In this document: positions 1-7,436 of the stretch, piece by piece
How the letters are laid out: every line of letters starts with the position of its first letter
Numbering within the stretch: the stretch's first letter is position 1
From: Oscillospiraceae bacterium
GTDB taxonomy: Bacteria; Bacillota; Clostridia; Oscillospirales; Oscillospiraceae
Direction: 5' to 3'
Assembly: GCA_015068225.1 (NCBI GenBank)
Contig: SVKX01000002.1
Coordinates: 94,674 to 158,673 of the forward strand
Length of the DNA stretch: 64,000 nucleotides
Translations under genes and position numbers: made by a program
Notes under the pieces: model-generated
The model's input: the letters and a program-made list of their open reading frames with translations, nothing else
Told to the model about the DNA's origin: nothing
Database searches by the model: none

Positions 1-2147
1 ACCTCGGGGTTGTCATAGCCGCACCATGCAGCAGCAGTATAATAGTTGGTATAACCGCAGAACCAACGGTCCTTGTAACTGGCGGTACTACCGGTCTTAC
101 CGGCAACATCGATATATGTGCCGTTAGCACCGATCTGGCCCAGATCAGCGCCTGTACCGGTACCGCCTGCCACTGCCTGATCCAGGCAGTAGCTGATATA
201 GTTGGCGGTCTTTTCGCTGATGATCTGCTCAGAATCCTGGGTATTGTCCAGAACCAGTTCACCCTTACTGTTGTAGACCTTGGTATAGGTCCGTGCCTCC
301 CGGTAAAGACCGCCGTTGGCAAGGGCCGCATAGGCAGCGCTCATCTCCCGCAGGTTGACACCATGGGTAGGCGCACCCAAAGCAAGGGGCGAATAGTTTT
401 CGTCAGAGAATACCGTTCCCTGATTATTCACGAAATAATTGGTCAGTGTGGACAAACCAAACTTATACTTGGCAAAGTTGTAGCTGTAGCCCAGACCGAT
501 GGAATCCAGTGTGTTTACCGCAGCACCGTTGACAGAATGCTTGATCGCGGAAAGAATGGTACGGGTGTAGGAATAATCCCGGCCGTCATTATACGGGAAG
601 GGTCTTCCGTCTGTATAATACAGGGGCATATCCTTCACAACGGATGCAGGCGTGATGACGCCAAGCTCAAACGCAGGGGCATAAACTGTCAGCGGTTTCA
701 ACGAGGAACCGGGCTGCAGCTCAGCATCTGTAACACGGTTGTAGGCGTCATGGACTACCTTTTCTCCAACACCGCCTGCCATAGCCACAATATCGCCTGT
801 GCGGTTATCAATGAGGCAAATGCCGGACTGAAGCTGCTGCAGGCTGACATCCTCAGGAATCTGGGAAAGGTCTGTGTAGATCTTGTCCACAGCCTCCTGG
901 GCCTTCATATCAAATGTTGTATAGATATGGAAGCCGCCCCGACCGATAATGTCCTTGTAAGACTGCTTTGTCTCTTTGGATGCACTGTTCCAGTCTACAC
1001 CGTTCTTTGCTGCTAAATCCTTGGCAACATCCTCCAGAACCGTATCCATAAACCAGGAATAGACTTCCTGAGAAGCATTCAAGCCGATCTCCGTAGCTCC
1101 GCCGCACTGGGGGCAGTAATAAATTCCGTCATCATGCTTATCAAAAGCGCTTACCTTGCCATGGAAACCGCAGAGCTCATTGGGGCAGTCTGCCACCTTA
1201 TCCTGCTCGTCGATTCCGCGCTTCAGAACGATCTCTTCCGCAATCGCAGCTTCGTATTCCTCTTCAGTCAGGAAACCCTGCTCATGCATTTGCTTAAGGG
1301 TCAGATCCCGGCGGTACTTGTTTTGCTCCATGCCGGTTTTTCCATATTTATCCAAACTGGTACGGTACGGGTCATACCGGGTAGGATTATTGGTAATGCT
1401 GATCAAGGATGCACATTCGGCCGCTGTCAAATGTTCCAGCTCTTTGCCGTAATATGTTGCAGCGGCCGCTTTAACGCCGTCACACCGCTGGCCAAGGTAA
1501 ATGATATTCAGATAATACTCCAGAATGATTTCCTTGTCATACCGGCGCTCCAGCTCTGTGGCGCGAAAAATTTCCATTAACTTTCGCTGGACAGTAACAT
1601 CATCCGCCGCATCATTGCCGTCCTTCAACAATATGTTTTTGATCAACTGCTGGGTAATTGTAGAACCGCCGGCATCCGCACTATTCATAAAAATACCAAC
1701 GCAAGCCTGAACAGTAGTTACCCAGTCAACGCCTTGATGTTCAAAGAATCGCTTATCCTCAATAGAAACCGCCGCATGGATCAGATCCTCAGGGATGTCT
1801 TCATAGTCCACCCACTCCTGCTTAATATCGGCATAAATCTGCTGCAGCTTCTGAATGTTGCCGCTTTCGTCCAGATAATAGGCATTAGAGGTCTGATCCA
1901 GCACCACATCATCCAGAACGGTACCTGCATTGGGCATAATATCCGTCTCCAGATAGTTTGCCAGCGTTACAACAAACACAACCATACATATGCCCGCGAT
2001 CAACAGCACAGTTGCCAGCGCTGCTGCCACGATCTTAAATACGGAATAACAGGCGATCCACAGACTGCGTGCAGCCGCAAGAATCACATTCGGCTTCCAA
2101 GCCTGCCGGGATACCCGTCTTTTCCGTCCATTATTCTCTTTCGCCAT
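1..2147 (-). CDS. Class A penicillin-binding protein (PBP1A type), C-terminus cut by window edge
   Basis: Bifunctional peptidoglycan glycosyltransferase/transpeptidase anchored in the cytoplasmic membrane. About 715 residues are visible. A basic N-terminus is followed by one membrane segment (about residues 38-64). The GT51 domain shows EDKRFFEHQG (about 130-139) and GGSTITQQL (about 160-168). The transpeptidase domain shows SSLK (nucleophile near Ser481), SVN (about 538-540) and KTG (about 684-686). Between the two domains lies a short cysteine-rich insertion, with Cys near 321, 326, 345 and 348 spaced CPNELC...CPQC, which looks like a zinc ribbon and is not a standard PBP1A feature. The ATG at 2147 follows GGAGG; a TATAAT-like -10 lies about 90 bp upstream without a good -35. 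The gene runs off the left edge. Confidence 0.93.
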   Translation of the reverse strand, partial: MAKENNGRKRRVSRQAWKPNVILAAARSLWIACYSVFKIVAAALATVLLIAGICMVVFVVTLANYLETDIMPNAGTVLDDVVLDQTSNAYYLDESGNIQKLQQIYADIKQEWVDYEDIPEDLIHAAVSIEDKRFFEHQGVDWVTTVQACVGIFMNSADAGGSTITQQLIKNILLKDGNDAADDVTVQRKLMEIFRATELERRYDKEIILEYYLNIIYLGQRCDGVKAAAATYYGKELEHLTAAECASLISITNNPTRYDPYRTSLDKYGKTGMEQNKYRRDLTLKQMHEQGFLTEEEYEAAIAEEIVLKRGIDEQDKVADCPNELCGFHGKVSAFDKHDDGIYYCPQCGGATEIGLNASQEVYSWFMDTVLEDVAKDLAAKNGVDWNSASKETKQSYKDIIGRGGFHIYTTFDMKAQEAVDKIYTDLSQIPEDVSLQQLQSGICLIDNRTGDIVAMAGGVGEKVVHDAYNRVTDAELQPGSSLKPLTVYAPAFELGVITPASVVKDMPLYYTDGRPFPYNDGRDYSYTRTILSAIKHSVNGAAVNTLDSIGLGYSYNFAKYKFGLSTLTNYFVNNQGTVFSDENYSPLALGAPTHGVNLREMSAAYAALANGGLYREARTYTKVYNSKGELVLDNTQDSEQIISEKTANYISYCLDQAVAGGTGTGADLGQIGANGTYIDVAGKTGSTASYKDRWFCGYTNYYTAAAWCGYDNPE

Positions 2148-2369
2148 GCTTTACCTCCAAAATAGCAGCCCATAAGGGCTCGCGCGGTTTAAATTCTTTG
2201 CTACCGGCATAATCGCATACGACCAGTCATATAATTATAGCATACCCAAAAGCAAAACGAAAGCCCTATTTTTCATTTTTAATTTTAATTCACATTTCAT
2301 ATTAAATTCGAAGTTTTTCTCATAATCTTCTTCGCCTCAGGCATACTATTTCCAAGGAGGCGCACATCT

Positions 2370-2597
2370 ATGAGAAAACGCAATAGAATATTATATAGTA
2401 TCATTCTTTTTGGTTTTCTGATCGGCATTCATAACGGTCAGATCGCACTGTGGCGGGATAACGATCCCACGCCCATCAAGGTATTCCCCTATCGGGCGGA
2501 GATATTGCCGGAGACAGACCAATTCGCCCTTAGGAAGGGCATCCGCATAAATAGTATGGCAGATCTTCAGCGGCTGCTGCAGGACTATCTTTCCTGA
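2370..2597 (+). CDS. Small membrane-anchored protein, possibly related to the BofC C-terminal domain
   Basis: A 75-residue protein with a basic start (MRKRNR) and one hydrophobic segment at about residues 8-20, then a soluble tail ending in DLQRLLQDYLS. A strong ribosome site (AAGGAGG, 9 nt before ATG) supports it as real. The tail pattern, a short beta stretch then 'LP..D...L..GI.I.....L..LL.DY', resembles small clostridial proteins annotated as carrying a BofC C-terminal domain; this is from memory of the family and is only a suggestion. It sits alone between the divergent PBP gene and the DUF1292 gene. The function is otherwise unknown. Confidence 0.6.
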   Translation: MRKRNRILYSIILFGFLIGIHNGQIALWRDNDPTPIKVFPYRAEILPETDQFALRKGIRINSMADLQRLLQDYLS

Positions 2598-2615
2598 TTA
2601 GACAATATTGGACTC

Positions 2616-2644
2616 TTGATTTTATTCTTCTTATGGGTTAGAAT
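2616..2644 (+). promoter_or_regulatory. Sigma-A type promoter for the DUF1292 gene
   Basis: TTGATT, a 17-bp spacer and TAGAAT, ending 31 bp before the ATG at 2676. Confidence 0.55.
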
Positions 2645-2675
2645 AAGGATGCAACTACCATGAAGGAGAATTAGC

Positions 2676-2957
2676 ATGGACGATATGTTTGGATCTGATT
2701 TTATGACCATCGTGGATGAAGACGGCACAGAATATGAGCTGGAGGTCCTGACCACCATCGAATATAACGGATGCAGCTACCTTGCCGTGATCCCGGCAGA
2801 CGGTGAGGAAAATGATCCGGAGGATCTGGAAGTCAGTATACTCAAATCCGTTGAGGAAGATGGAGAAAGCATTCTGTGCGCCATTGAGGATGAAACGGAA
2901 CTTGAGACAGTATATTCTCTGATCATGGATCAGCTTTACGCGCAGGAAGAAGATTGA
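2676..2957 (+). CDS. DUF1292 family protein (YrzB-like)
   Basis: A 93-residue acidic protein with the DUF1292 pattern: 'DEDGTEYELEVLTTIEYNG' near the N-terminus, 'YLAVIPADG' in the middle, and an acidic linker before a C-terminal helical part. In many Firmicutes such proteins are encoded with ruvX; here ruvX lies 2.9 kb away on the other strand, separated by a 6S-like RNA and three genes. GAAGGAG precedes the ATG. The biochemical role of the family is not established. Transcription may run on into the structured RNA that starts 9 bp past the stop. Confidence 0.85.
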   Translation: MDDMFGSDFMTIVDEDGTEYELEVLTTIEYNGCSYLAVIPADGEENDPEDLEVSILKSVEEDGESILCAIEDETELETVYSLIMDQLYAQEED

Positions 2958-2965
2958 TCTTTCCT

Positions 2966-3149
2966 GCTTGGTGCGTGATGTGTCCTTTTGGACCCACATT
3001 TTTTAATAGGGATGCTTGACTTCCTGTTCGTTTTGCAGACCTCCCGCCTGCGCTTTGACGTATGGTGGACGTTGGGAGCAGTTTAGACCCGGAGCGGCAA
3101 CCCACCTGCCGTTTGGTGCAGGTCATAATTGGATGCACACGGCCAAAGC
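2966..3149 (+). ncRNA. ssrS: Probable 6S RNA (SsrS)
   Basis: A roughly 185-nt structured, non-coding stretch. Its ends close into a long stem: 2966-2985 (GCTTGGTGCGTGATGTGTCC) pairs with 3131-3149 (GGATGCACACGGCCAAAGC) over about 18 pairs with small bulges. The interior shows a long imperfect hairpin with an open central region, and the length fits 6S RNA. A strong terminator follows. Known family role: 6S RNA mimics an open promoter and binds housekeeping RNA polymerase. The identification rests on size, architecture and context, not on an alignment; another structured RNA of this size is possible. Confidence 0.62.
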
Positions 3150-3158
3150 GGGAATTTG

Positions 3159-3190
3159 CATGAGGAGCAGTCTGCTCCTCATGTTTTTCG
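3159..3190 (+). terminator. Rho-independent terminator after the 6S-like RNA
   Basis: A near-perfect 12-bp palindrome (CATGAGGAGCAG / CTGCTCCTCATG, 3159-3170 and 3172-3183) followed by TTTTT. Confidence 0.85.
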
Positions 3191-3263
3191 TATTTTTTGC
3201 CCTTATTTTAATTGCCGGATTGTAAACTTTTTTCCTTTTTTATCAAAATGATACATAAAACAC

Positions 3264-3292
3264 TTGCAACTAGAGGAAATTTAGGTTATAAT
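3264..3292 (+). promoter_or_regulatory. Promoter of the parvulin-type isomerase gene
   Basis: TTGCAA, a 17-bp spacer and a perfect TATAAT, ending 67 bp before the ATG at 3360. The same TTGCAA -35 recurs at the glnS and rex promoters in this window. Confidence 0.75.
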
Positions 3293-3359
3293 ATCCCGGT
3301 CTATGCACCGGTAATCCCTGTGCACCGCAACCAAAAGGACAATGAGAGGAATTGATTAC

Positions 3360-5000
3360 ATGAGCGCATCCAGCAAGAAGAAGCTCCGCAAGGAGCAAAA
3401 TGCTGCCGCAATGACACAGAAGCAGCAGAAAGAAATGAAGGACGCAAAGGCATTGAAGAACTATACCCTTACCTTCGTCGTGGTTATGGTTCTTGTTGTT
3501 GCCATCGTTCTCGGCGTAACCATCAGCAACCCCATTAATGTTGCATTGGATCAGAGCACCACAGCCATCACCATCGGTGATCATGTGCTTACCATCCCGG
3601 ATCTGACCTTTTTCTATGTAGATGCTATCCAGAACTACAAAAATGAGGTTAAAAACCTCTATTACAACCAGTATCCCAGCTATTGGCAGCTTTTCCTTGG
3701 CTATGATACCTATTCTCCTCTGGACGAGCAGATCTTCGATGAGAAAGAGGGAACTACCTGGGCTCATTATTTTATGGATGAAGCCATCAAGGAAGCTACC
3801 GCTACCTATGCTTTGATAGATTTGGCAGCCAAGGAAAACTATACCTTGTCTGACGAAGAGAAGAAAGACCTGGACACGTACTTTAATAGTCTGGAACTGT
3901 TCAATGATCTGGATACTTATGCGAAGGGCATTTATTCCAACAGTGTTACCGGAGAAGGTTTCAAGGCATACTATTCCGCAAGAACTCTGGCTGACTCTTT
4001 CTACGCTAACTATGTGTCAAAGCTGGAATATGAAGATAAGGACTACCGGGAATTCGAAAAGGGTAACTACAATGTGTACTCCTCCTTTAATTTCGCAATT
4101 TACGGTGTGTCTGCCAATAAGTATCTGACCGGCGGCACCAAGAGCGAAGACGGCAAGACCACAATTTACTCCGATAAGGAAAAGGATGAGGCTGTCCAGA
4201 AGGCTCTGAAGGATGCTCAGGCATTGATGAACAAGGAGTCTGTCGAGAAATTTGACGAGGCAATCAAGGCTCTGGAAGTCAATAAAGACAATAAAACTGC
4301 TGCCAGCACCAAGAACAAGAATACATTCTATAACAATATCAGCAATAAGGATGTTCAGACTTGGGTCGGCAATGCAAGCCGTAAGGAAGGCGACATGACC
4401 TGCATTACAGTCAATGAGACTGTCACTTTGGAGGACGGCACCACCACCCTGCGTCCCGCAGGCTACTATGTTGTTTTCTTCCAGGGTCGTGAGGATCATA
4501 AGTATCAGTCTGTAGATGTCCGTCACATTCTGGTGAAGTTTGCTAAGGCAAATAAAGATGACAAGAGCACTACCTACACCCTGGCCGAAAAGGAAACCGC
4601 AAAGAAGAAGGCCGAAGAACTGCTGGAGCAGTGGAAGAAGGGTGAAAAGGTCGACGAGGACAGCTTTGCAGCTCTGGCCAAGGAGAAAACCGAGGATACC
4701 GGCTCCAAGAGCAATGGCGGCCTGTATGAGGATATCTACAAGGGCCAGATGGTAGAGGCTTTTGAAAACTGGTGCTTCGATAAGGACCGTAAGGCCGGCG
4801 ATACCGGACTTGTAGAGACCGAGTACGGCTACCATATCATGTACTTCGTTGAGACCAACGAAATGACCTATCGCGATCATATGATCAAGAGTGACTTGGT
4901 CAATGAGGATGCCGCCGAATGGCGTGACGAACTTGTTGAAAAAGCAACTGTAGTCGAAGGCGACCTGTCCCGCATGGAGTGGGATATGATAACTGGCTAA
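3360..5000 (+). CDS. Membrane-anchored peptidyl-prolyl cis-trans isomerase (parvulin/PrsA-SurA type)
   Basis: A 546-residue foldase predicted to act outside the membrane on secreted proteins. Residues 1-33 are basic and cytoplasmic, about 34-56 form a single membrane anchor (no lipobox, unlike PrsA), and the rest is extracellular. A PpiC domain begins near 'VDVRHILVKF' and ends with 'TEYGYHIMYF', with 'SKSNGGLYEDIYKGQMVEAFENW' being the usual parvulin core; helical SurA-like segments precede it. The ATG at 3360 is preferred over the in-frame ATG at 3342 because GAGAGGAA lies at proper distance only from the former. It is monocistronic, bounded by its own promoter and terminator. Confidence 0.88.
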   Translation: MSASSKKKLRKEQNAAAMTQKQQKEMKDAKALKNYTLTFVVVMVLVVAIVLGVTISNPINVALDQSTTAITIGDHVLTIPDLTFFYVDAIQNYKNEVKNLYYNQYPSYWQLFLGYDTYSPLDEQIFDEKEGTTWAHYFMDEAIKEATATYALIDLAAKENYTLSDEEKKDLDTYFNSLELFNDLDTYAKGIYSNSVTGEGFKAYYSARTLADSFYANYVSKLEYEDKDYREFEKGNYNVYSSFNFAIYGVSANKYLTGGTKSEDGKTTIYSDKEKDEAVQKALKDAQALMNKESVEKFDEAIKALEVNKDNKTAASTKNKNTFYNNISNKDVQTWVGNASRKEGDMTCITVNETVTLEDGTTTLRPAGYYVVFFQGREDHKYQSVDVRHILVKFAKANKDDKSTTYTLAEKETAKKKAEELLEQWKKGEKVDEDSFAALAKEKTEDTGSKSNGGLYEDIYKGQMVEAFENWCFDKDRKAGDTGLVETEYGYHIMYFVETNEMTYRDHMIKSDLVNEDAAEWRDELVEKATVVEGDLSRMEWDMITG

Positions 5001-5007
5001 TTTTTAC

Positions 5008-5041
5008 AACATGTCGGATCTTTTGATCCGACATGTTCTTT
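5008..5041 (+). terminator. Terminator after the isomerase gene
   Basis: A perfect 13-bp stem (AACATGTCGGATC / GATCCGACATGTT) with a TTTT loop, then CTTTT. Confidence 0.88.
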
Positions 5042-5058
5042 TAAGCAAGAATAATTTA

Positions 5059-5098
5059 CGCCCCCCGTGAGAAAATCATCACAGGGGGCGATTTTTTG
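5059..5098 (+). terminator. Terminator-like hairpin whose 3' arm carries the ribosome site of the next gene
   Basis: CGCCCCC (5059-5065) pairs with GGGGGCG (5084-5090), extended by GTGA/TCAC, and is followed by TTTTTT (5092-5097). The AGGGGG at 5083-5088 is the only Shine-Dalgarno candidate for the TTG start at 5096, so folding would both end transcription and hide the ribosome site. Confidence 0.7.
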
Positions 5099-5455
5099 AA
5101 AATAAAAAAGCATCTTGCTATGGGTCTGGCAGGAGCTGCCGCTGGGGCAGCAAACGGACTGTTTGGCGCAGGAGGCGGTATGCTGCTGGTACCTCTGCTA
5201 ACAAGTCAGTCCGTCCTGGAGGAGGATCAGGTCTTCCCTGCCTCTGTATCTATTATCCTTCCGATCTGCATCGTTTCTTTGACTGCCAGTGCAGGAAGCA
5301 CCGGCATCCCATTGCAACAGGCATGGCCCTACCTGGCGGGCAGCATTATCGGTGGTTTGCTTGCCGGATGGACAGGTAAACGGATCCCGGCAAAATGGCT
5401 TCACCGTGGATTGGGGTTACTGATTCTGTATGGCGGGGTGCGGTATTTATGTTAG
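5096..5455 (+). CDS. TSUP (TauE/SafE) family half-transporter, first half
   Basis: A 119-residue membrane protein with about four hydrophobic segments and the TSUP glycine motif 'NGLFGAGGGMLLVPLL' at about residues 22-37. Full-length TSUP proteins (about 250 residues) contain two such repeats; this gene supplies one and the next gene the other. The start is TTG at 5096, read with an AGGGGG ribosome site inside the upstream hairpin; an ATG at 5120 has no ribosome site. It overlaps the following gene by 7 nt (ATGTTAG), which implies translational coupling and a heterodimer. The family exports or imports sulfur compounds and organic anions; the substrate here cannot be told. Confidence 0.85.
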   Translation: MKIKKHLAMGLAGAAAGAANGLFGAGGGMLLVPLLTSQSVLEEDQVFPASVSIILPICIVSLTASAGSTGIPLQQAWPYLAGSIIGGLLAGWTGKRIPAKWLHRGLGLLILYGGVRYLC

Positions 5456-5823
5456 AATCCATTCCAGTTGCCATTATTGTCGGCGTCCTTCTGGGTTTTC
5501 TCGCAGGCCTTGGGGTTGGAGGAGGTTCGCTTTTGATCCTGTGGCTGACACTGGTCCTTGAAATGGATGCTGGCACCGCAAGGGCAATCAACTTAATGTT
5601 CTTTATTACAGCCGCAGGAAGCGTATCCTTTTTCCGCTGGCGTCAGGGTATATTGCAGATCCGGGTCATTATTCCGGCTGTGATCGCCGGCTGCATAGCT
5701 GCGGCAGCATTTTCTGTCTTGAGCCATTGGATTGATCAAACCCTTGCAAAGCGATTATTTGGTGGTCTTTTGCTGTTTACAGGCCTGCGGGAGCTTTTTT
5801 ACCGACTACGAAAGGCAAGATAG
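5449..5823 (+). CDS. TSUP (TauE/SafE) family half-transporter, second half
   Basis: A 124-residue membrane protein with the second TSUP repeat motif 'LAGLGVGGGSLLILWLTLV' near residues 18-36, followed by three more hydrophobic segments. The ATG at 5449 overlaps the stop of the first half (TAG at 5453-5455), and the reading frame differs, so this is two coupled genes and not one gene with an in-frame stop. Both halves keep the glycine motif and clean membrane segments, which argues against decay by frameshift. The 3' end overlaps the convergent ruvX gene by 25 bp. Confidence 0.85.
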   Translation: MLESIPVAIIVGVLLGFLAGLGVGGGSLLILWLTLVLEMDAGTARAINLMFFITAAGSVSFFRWRQGILQIRVIIPAVIAGCIAAAAFSVLSHWIDQTLAKRLFGGLLLFTGLRELFYRLRKAR

Positions 5824-6215
5824 CCCTCCAGAATTAGCGCTGCTGCAACGGCATCCACTGTATTCTTCCGCTTTTTTCCGTGGTAATTATGTTGTGAAAG
5901 AATATTATGCGCCTCCACCGTTGTCCGCCGTTCGTCCCACATGACGATCTCCAGGCCGGTAGCTTCCCTCAGTTTTTCAGCAAATTCCCGGCACAGCTGC
6001 GCTCTTGGGCCTTCTGTTCCGTCCATGTTTTTTGGCAGCCCCACTACGATCTGTGAAACATTATTTTCCCGGGCAAGACGAACAATGTCCATAATTGCCT
6101 TTTCTGTATTGTGGCTGTTGATAACCGCGGTAGAACCAACAATGGAACAAAGCAGATCCGATATGGCAACACCGGTTCTGGCATCGCCGTAGTCGATCCC
6201 CATGATCTTTGTCAT
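5799..6215 (-). CDS. ruvX: Putative pre-16S rRNA nuclease / Holliday junction resolvase-like (YqgF)
   Basis: 138 residues of the RNase H-like YqgF family. The start 'MGIDYGDARTGVAISD' holds the first catalytic Asp, 'VVGLPKNMDGTEGPRA' is the central motif, and 'WDERRTTVEAHNIL...KKRKNTVDAVAAALILEGYL' holds the remaining acidic residues. The family processes the 5' end of 16S rRNA. The ATG at 6215 is chosen because GAGGATGTGAG lies upstream; a second ATG at 6242 is in frame. It is downstream of tspO on the same strand but separated by a terminator. Confidence 0.92.
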   Translation of the reverse strand: MTKIMGIDYGDARTGVAISDLLCSIVGSTAVINSHNTEKAIMDIVRLARENNVSQIVVGLPKNMDGTEGPRAQLCREFAEKLREATGLEIVMWDERRTTVEAHNILSQHNYHGKKRKNTVDAVAAALILEGYLAFRSR

Positions 6216-6260
6216 AAATCTCACATCCTCTGTTTTTTCCACAATTATACACCATATTAT

Positions 6261-6291
6261 AAAAAAAGGAAAGGTGATATTCCACCTTTCC
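6261..6291 (-). terminator. Terminator after tspO
   Basis: A 9-bp stem (GGAAAGGTG / CACCTTTCC, 6268-6276 and 6283-6291); on the minus strand it runs into a T7 tract. Confidence 0.85.
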
Positions 6292-6297
6292 TTCTTC

Positions 6298-6771
6298 TTA
6301 GTTTAAAATGTAAACACCGGCATTGAGATACACAGCAAATGTAAGCCACGCAAGATAAGGTATCAACAACCATGCTGCAGTTTTATCTATCTTCCAGAAA
6401 ATGAGGATTACAACAAGTACCAGCACCCAAAGCAAGATCAACCAAATCAACGCAAAGCCAAAGGCCTGTGCATTGAAAAACAGTAATGGCCAGAAAAAAT
6501 TCACAATCAGCTGCGCGGTAAAAAGGTTCAATCCCCTGTTTCTCTCCTTTGATGGCGGCGTTAGACTGATCCTTGCGGCACTGACGCCCATTAGCGCATA
6601 CAAAATAGACCAAACCACCGGAAATACCCATTGTGGAGGTGTCAGCGGCGGTTTATTTGCAAGCGCACTGTATACTTCAATACCTCCTGCACTGATCCAG
6701 CCTGCCAATGCCCCTACCGCTTCGCACAGAATGATCCAGAAAGCATAGGTTTTCCAATCGCTGTTTTTCAT
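6298..6771 (-). CDS. tspO: TspO/MBR family membrane protein
   Basis: A 157-residue protein with five hydrophobic segments typical of the tryptophan-rich sensory protein family. Recognisable family motifs are 'KPPLTPPQWVFPVVWSILY' (about residues 40-58), 'NFFWPLLFF' (about 91-99) and 'PYLAWLTFAVYLN' near the C-terminus. The family binds porphyrins and other hydrophobic ligands; the bacterial role is often stress- or tetrapyrrole-related but not fixed. AGAGGTGATGAT precedes the ATG. It is a single gene with its own terminator. Confidence 0.93.
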   Translation of the reverse strand: MKNSDWKTYAFWIILCEAVGALAGWISAGGIEVYSALANKPPLTPPQWVFPVVWSILYALMGVSAARISLTPPSKERNRGLNLFTAQLIVNFFWPLLFFNAQAFGFALIWLILLWVLVLVVILIFWKIDKTAAWLLIPYLAWLTFAVYLNAGVYILN

Positions 6772-6872
6772 ATCATCACCTCTGAAAAAGCCTATGCACT
6801 CACCGGAACGGTATATGCCTGTCTAATCACATTTTTTTCGTGAGAAATACCTAAAATTTGTTAAAAAAGTTG

Positions 6873-6901
6873 TTGACTATGCTTTAAATATGTGGTAGAA
6901 T
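6873..6901 (+). promoter_or_regulatory. Promoter of the rpmG-secE-nusG-rplK-rplA operon
   Basis: TTGACT, a 17-bp spacer and TAGAAT. It drives the first ribosomal gene block through a roughly 125-nt untranslated leader. Confidence 0.8.
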
Positions 6902-6904
6902 GGC

Positions 6905-7031
6905 TCTACCTGTGAAAAAAGGGCTGTATCTGTGCGCCTTTTTTCAGCCCCGGGCGGTGATTGTAGTAACCGCTTCCTAAATTTTTCTAGCCGGGGTGAT
7001 ACAGGGAGGCAATTTTTAAGGAGGTGCCGTT
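6905..7031 (+). promoter_or_regulatory. Structured 5' leader of the rpmG operon
   Basis: Three nested or alternative stems can be drawn: GAAAAAAGG/CCTTTTTTC (6914-6922 with 6937-6945), which competes with GGGCTG/CAGCCC (6921-6926 with 6945-6950), then CCCCGG/CCGGGG (6948-6953 with 6991-6996) enclosing GCGGT/ACCGC (6954-6958 with 6969-6973). I do not recognise it as a known leader family. Confidence 0.5.
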
Positions 7032-7181
7032 ATGCGCGTTAAAGTCACTTTGAGATGTTCTGAGTGCAAGCAGAGAAACTACAACACCATGAAAAACAAG
7101 AAGAATGACCCCGATCGTCTCGAGATGAAGAAGTACTGCAGATTCTGCAGAAAACACACCACTCACAACGAGACCAAGTAA
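7032..7181 (+). CDS. rpmG: 50S ribosomal protein L33, zinc-binding form
   Basis: 49 residues, [20 protein letters not shown] onward, with two Cys pairs (CSEC and CRFC) that make the zinc-binding (C+) form of L33. AAGGAGGTGCCGTT precedes the ATG. It is first in the block with secE 13 bp downstream, the usual Firmicute order rpmG-secE-nusG. L33 sits near the E-site of the 50S subunit. No second, zinc-free paralog is visible in the window. Confidence 0.97.
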   Translation: MRVKVTLRCSECKQRNYNTMKNKKNDPDRLEMKKYCRFCRKHTTHNETK

Positions 7182-7194
7182 GGAGGCCCCGAAC

Positions 7195-7425
7195 ATGGCA
7201 GAAGTCAAAAAGGTTAACTGGTTCGCTAGAACCTGGGGCAAGATCTGCAAATACTTCCGCGAGCTGAAGAGCGAGCTGAAGAAGGTCGTGTGGTCTACCC
7301 CGCAGCAGGTGCTGAAAAATGCTCTGATCGTCGTGGCCTGTGTTCTGGTCGTCGGCGTATTTATCTGGCTGTTCGACTTCGTTGCTCAGACCTTGATCAC
7401 TACACTGATCAACCTGTTCAATTAA
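7195..7425 (+). CDS. secE: Preprotein translocase subunit SecE
   Basis: 76 residues with an amphipathic N-terminal part ('YFRELKSELKKVVWSTPQQ', the conserved SecE cytoplasmic helix) and one C-terminal membrane segment (about 44-70). It clamps SecY in the SecYEG channel. AAGGAGG is placed 9 nt before the ATG. It lies between rpmG and nusG, with 11 bp to nusG. Confidence 0.97.
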   Translation: MAEVKKVNWFARTWGKICKYFRELKSELKKVVWSTPQQVLKNALIVVACVLVVGVFIWLFDFVAQTLITTLINLFN

Positions 7426-7436
7426 GGTAACGAGCT

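Noticed and set aside
5449..5455. A frameshifted single TSUP gene
   Set aside because: Both halves have complete repeat motifs, a clean ATGTTAG overlap and full membrane segments, so two genes are more likely than a broken one.
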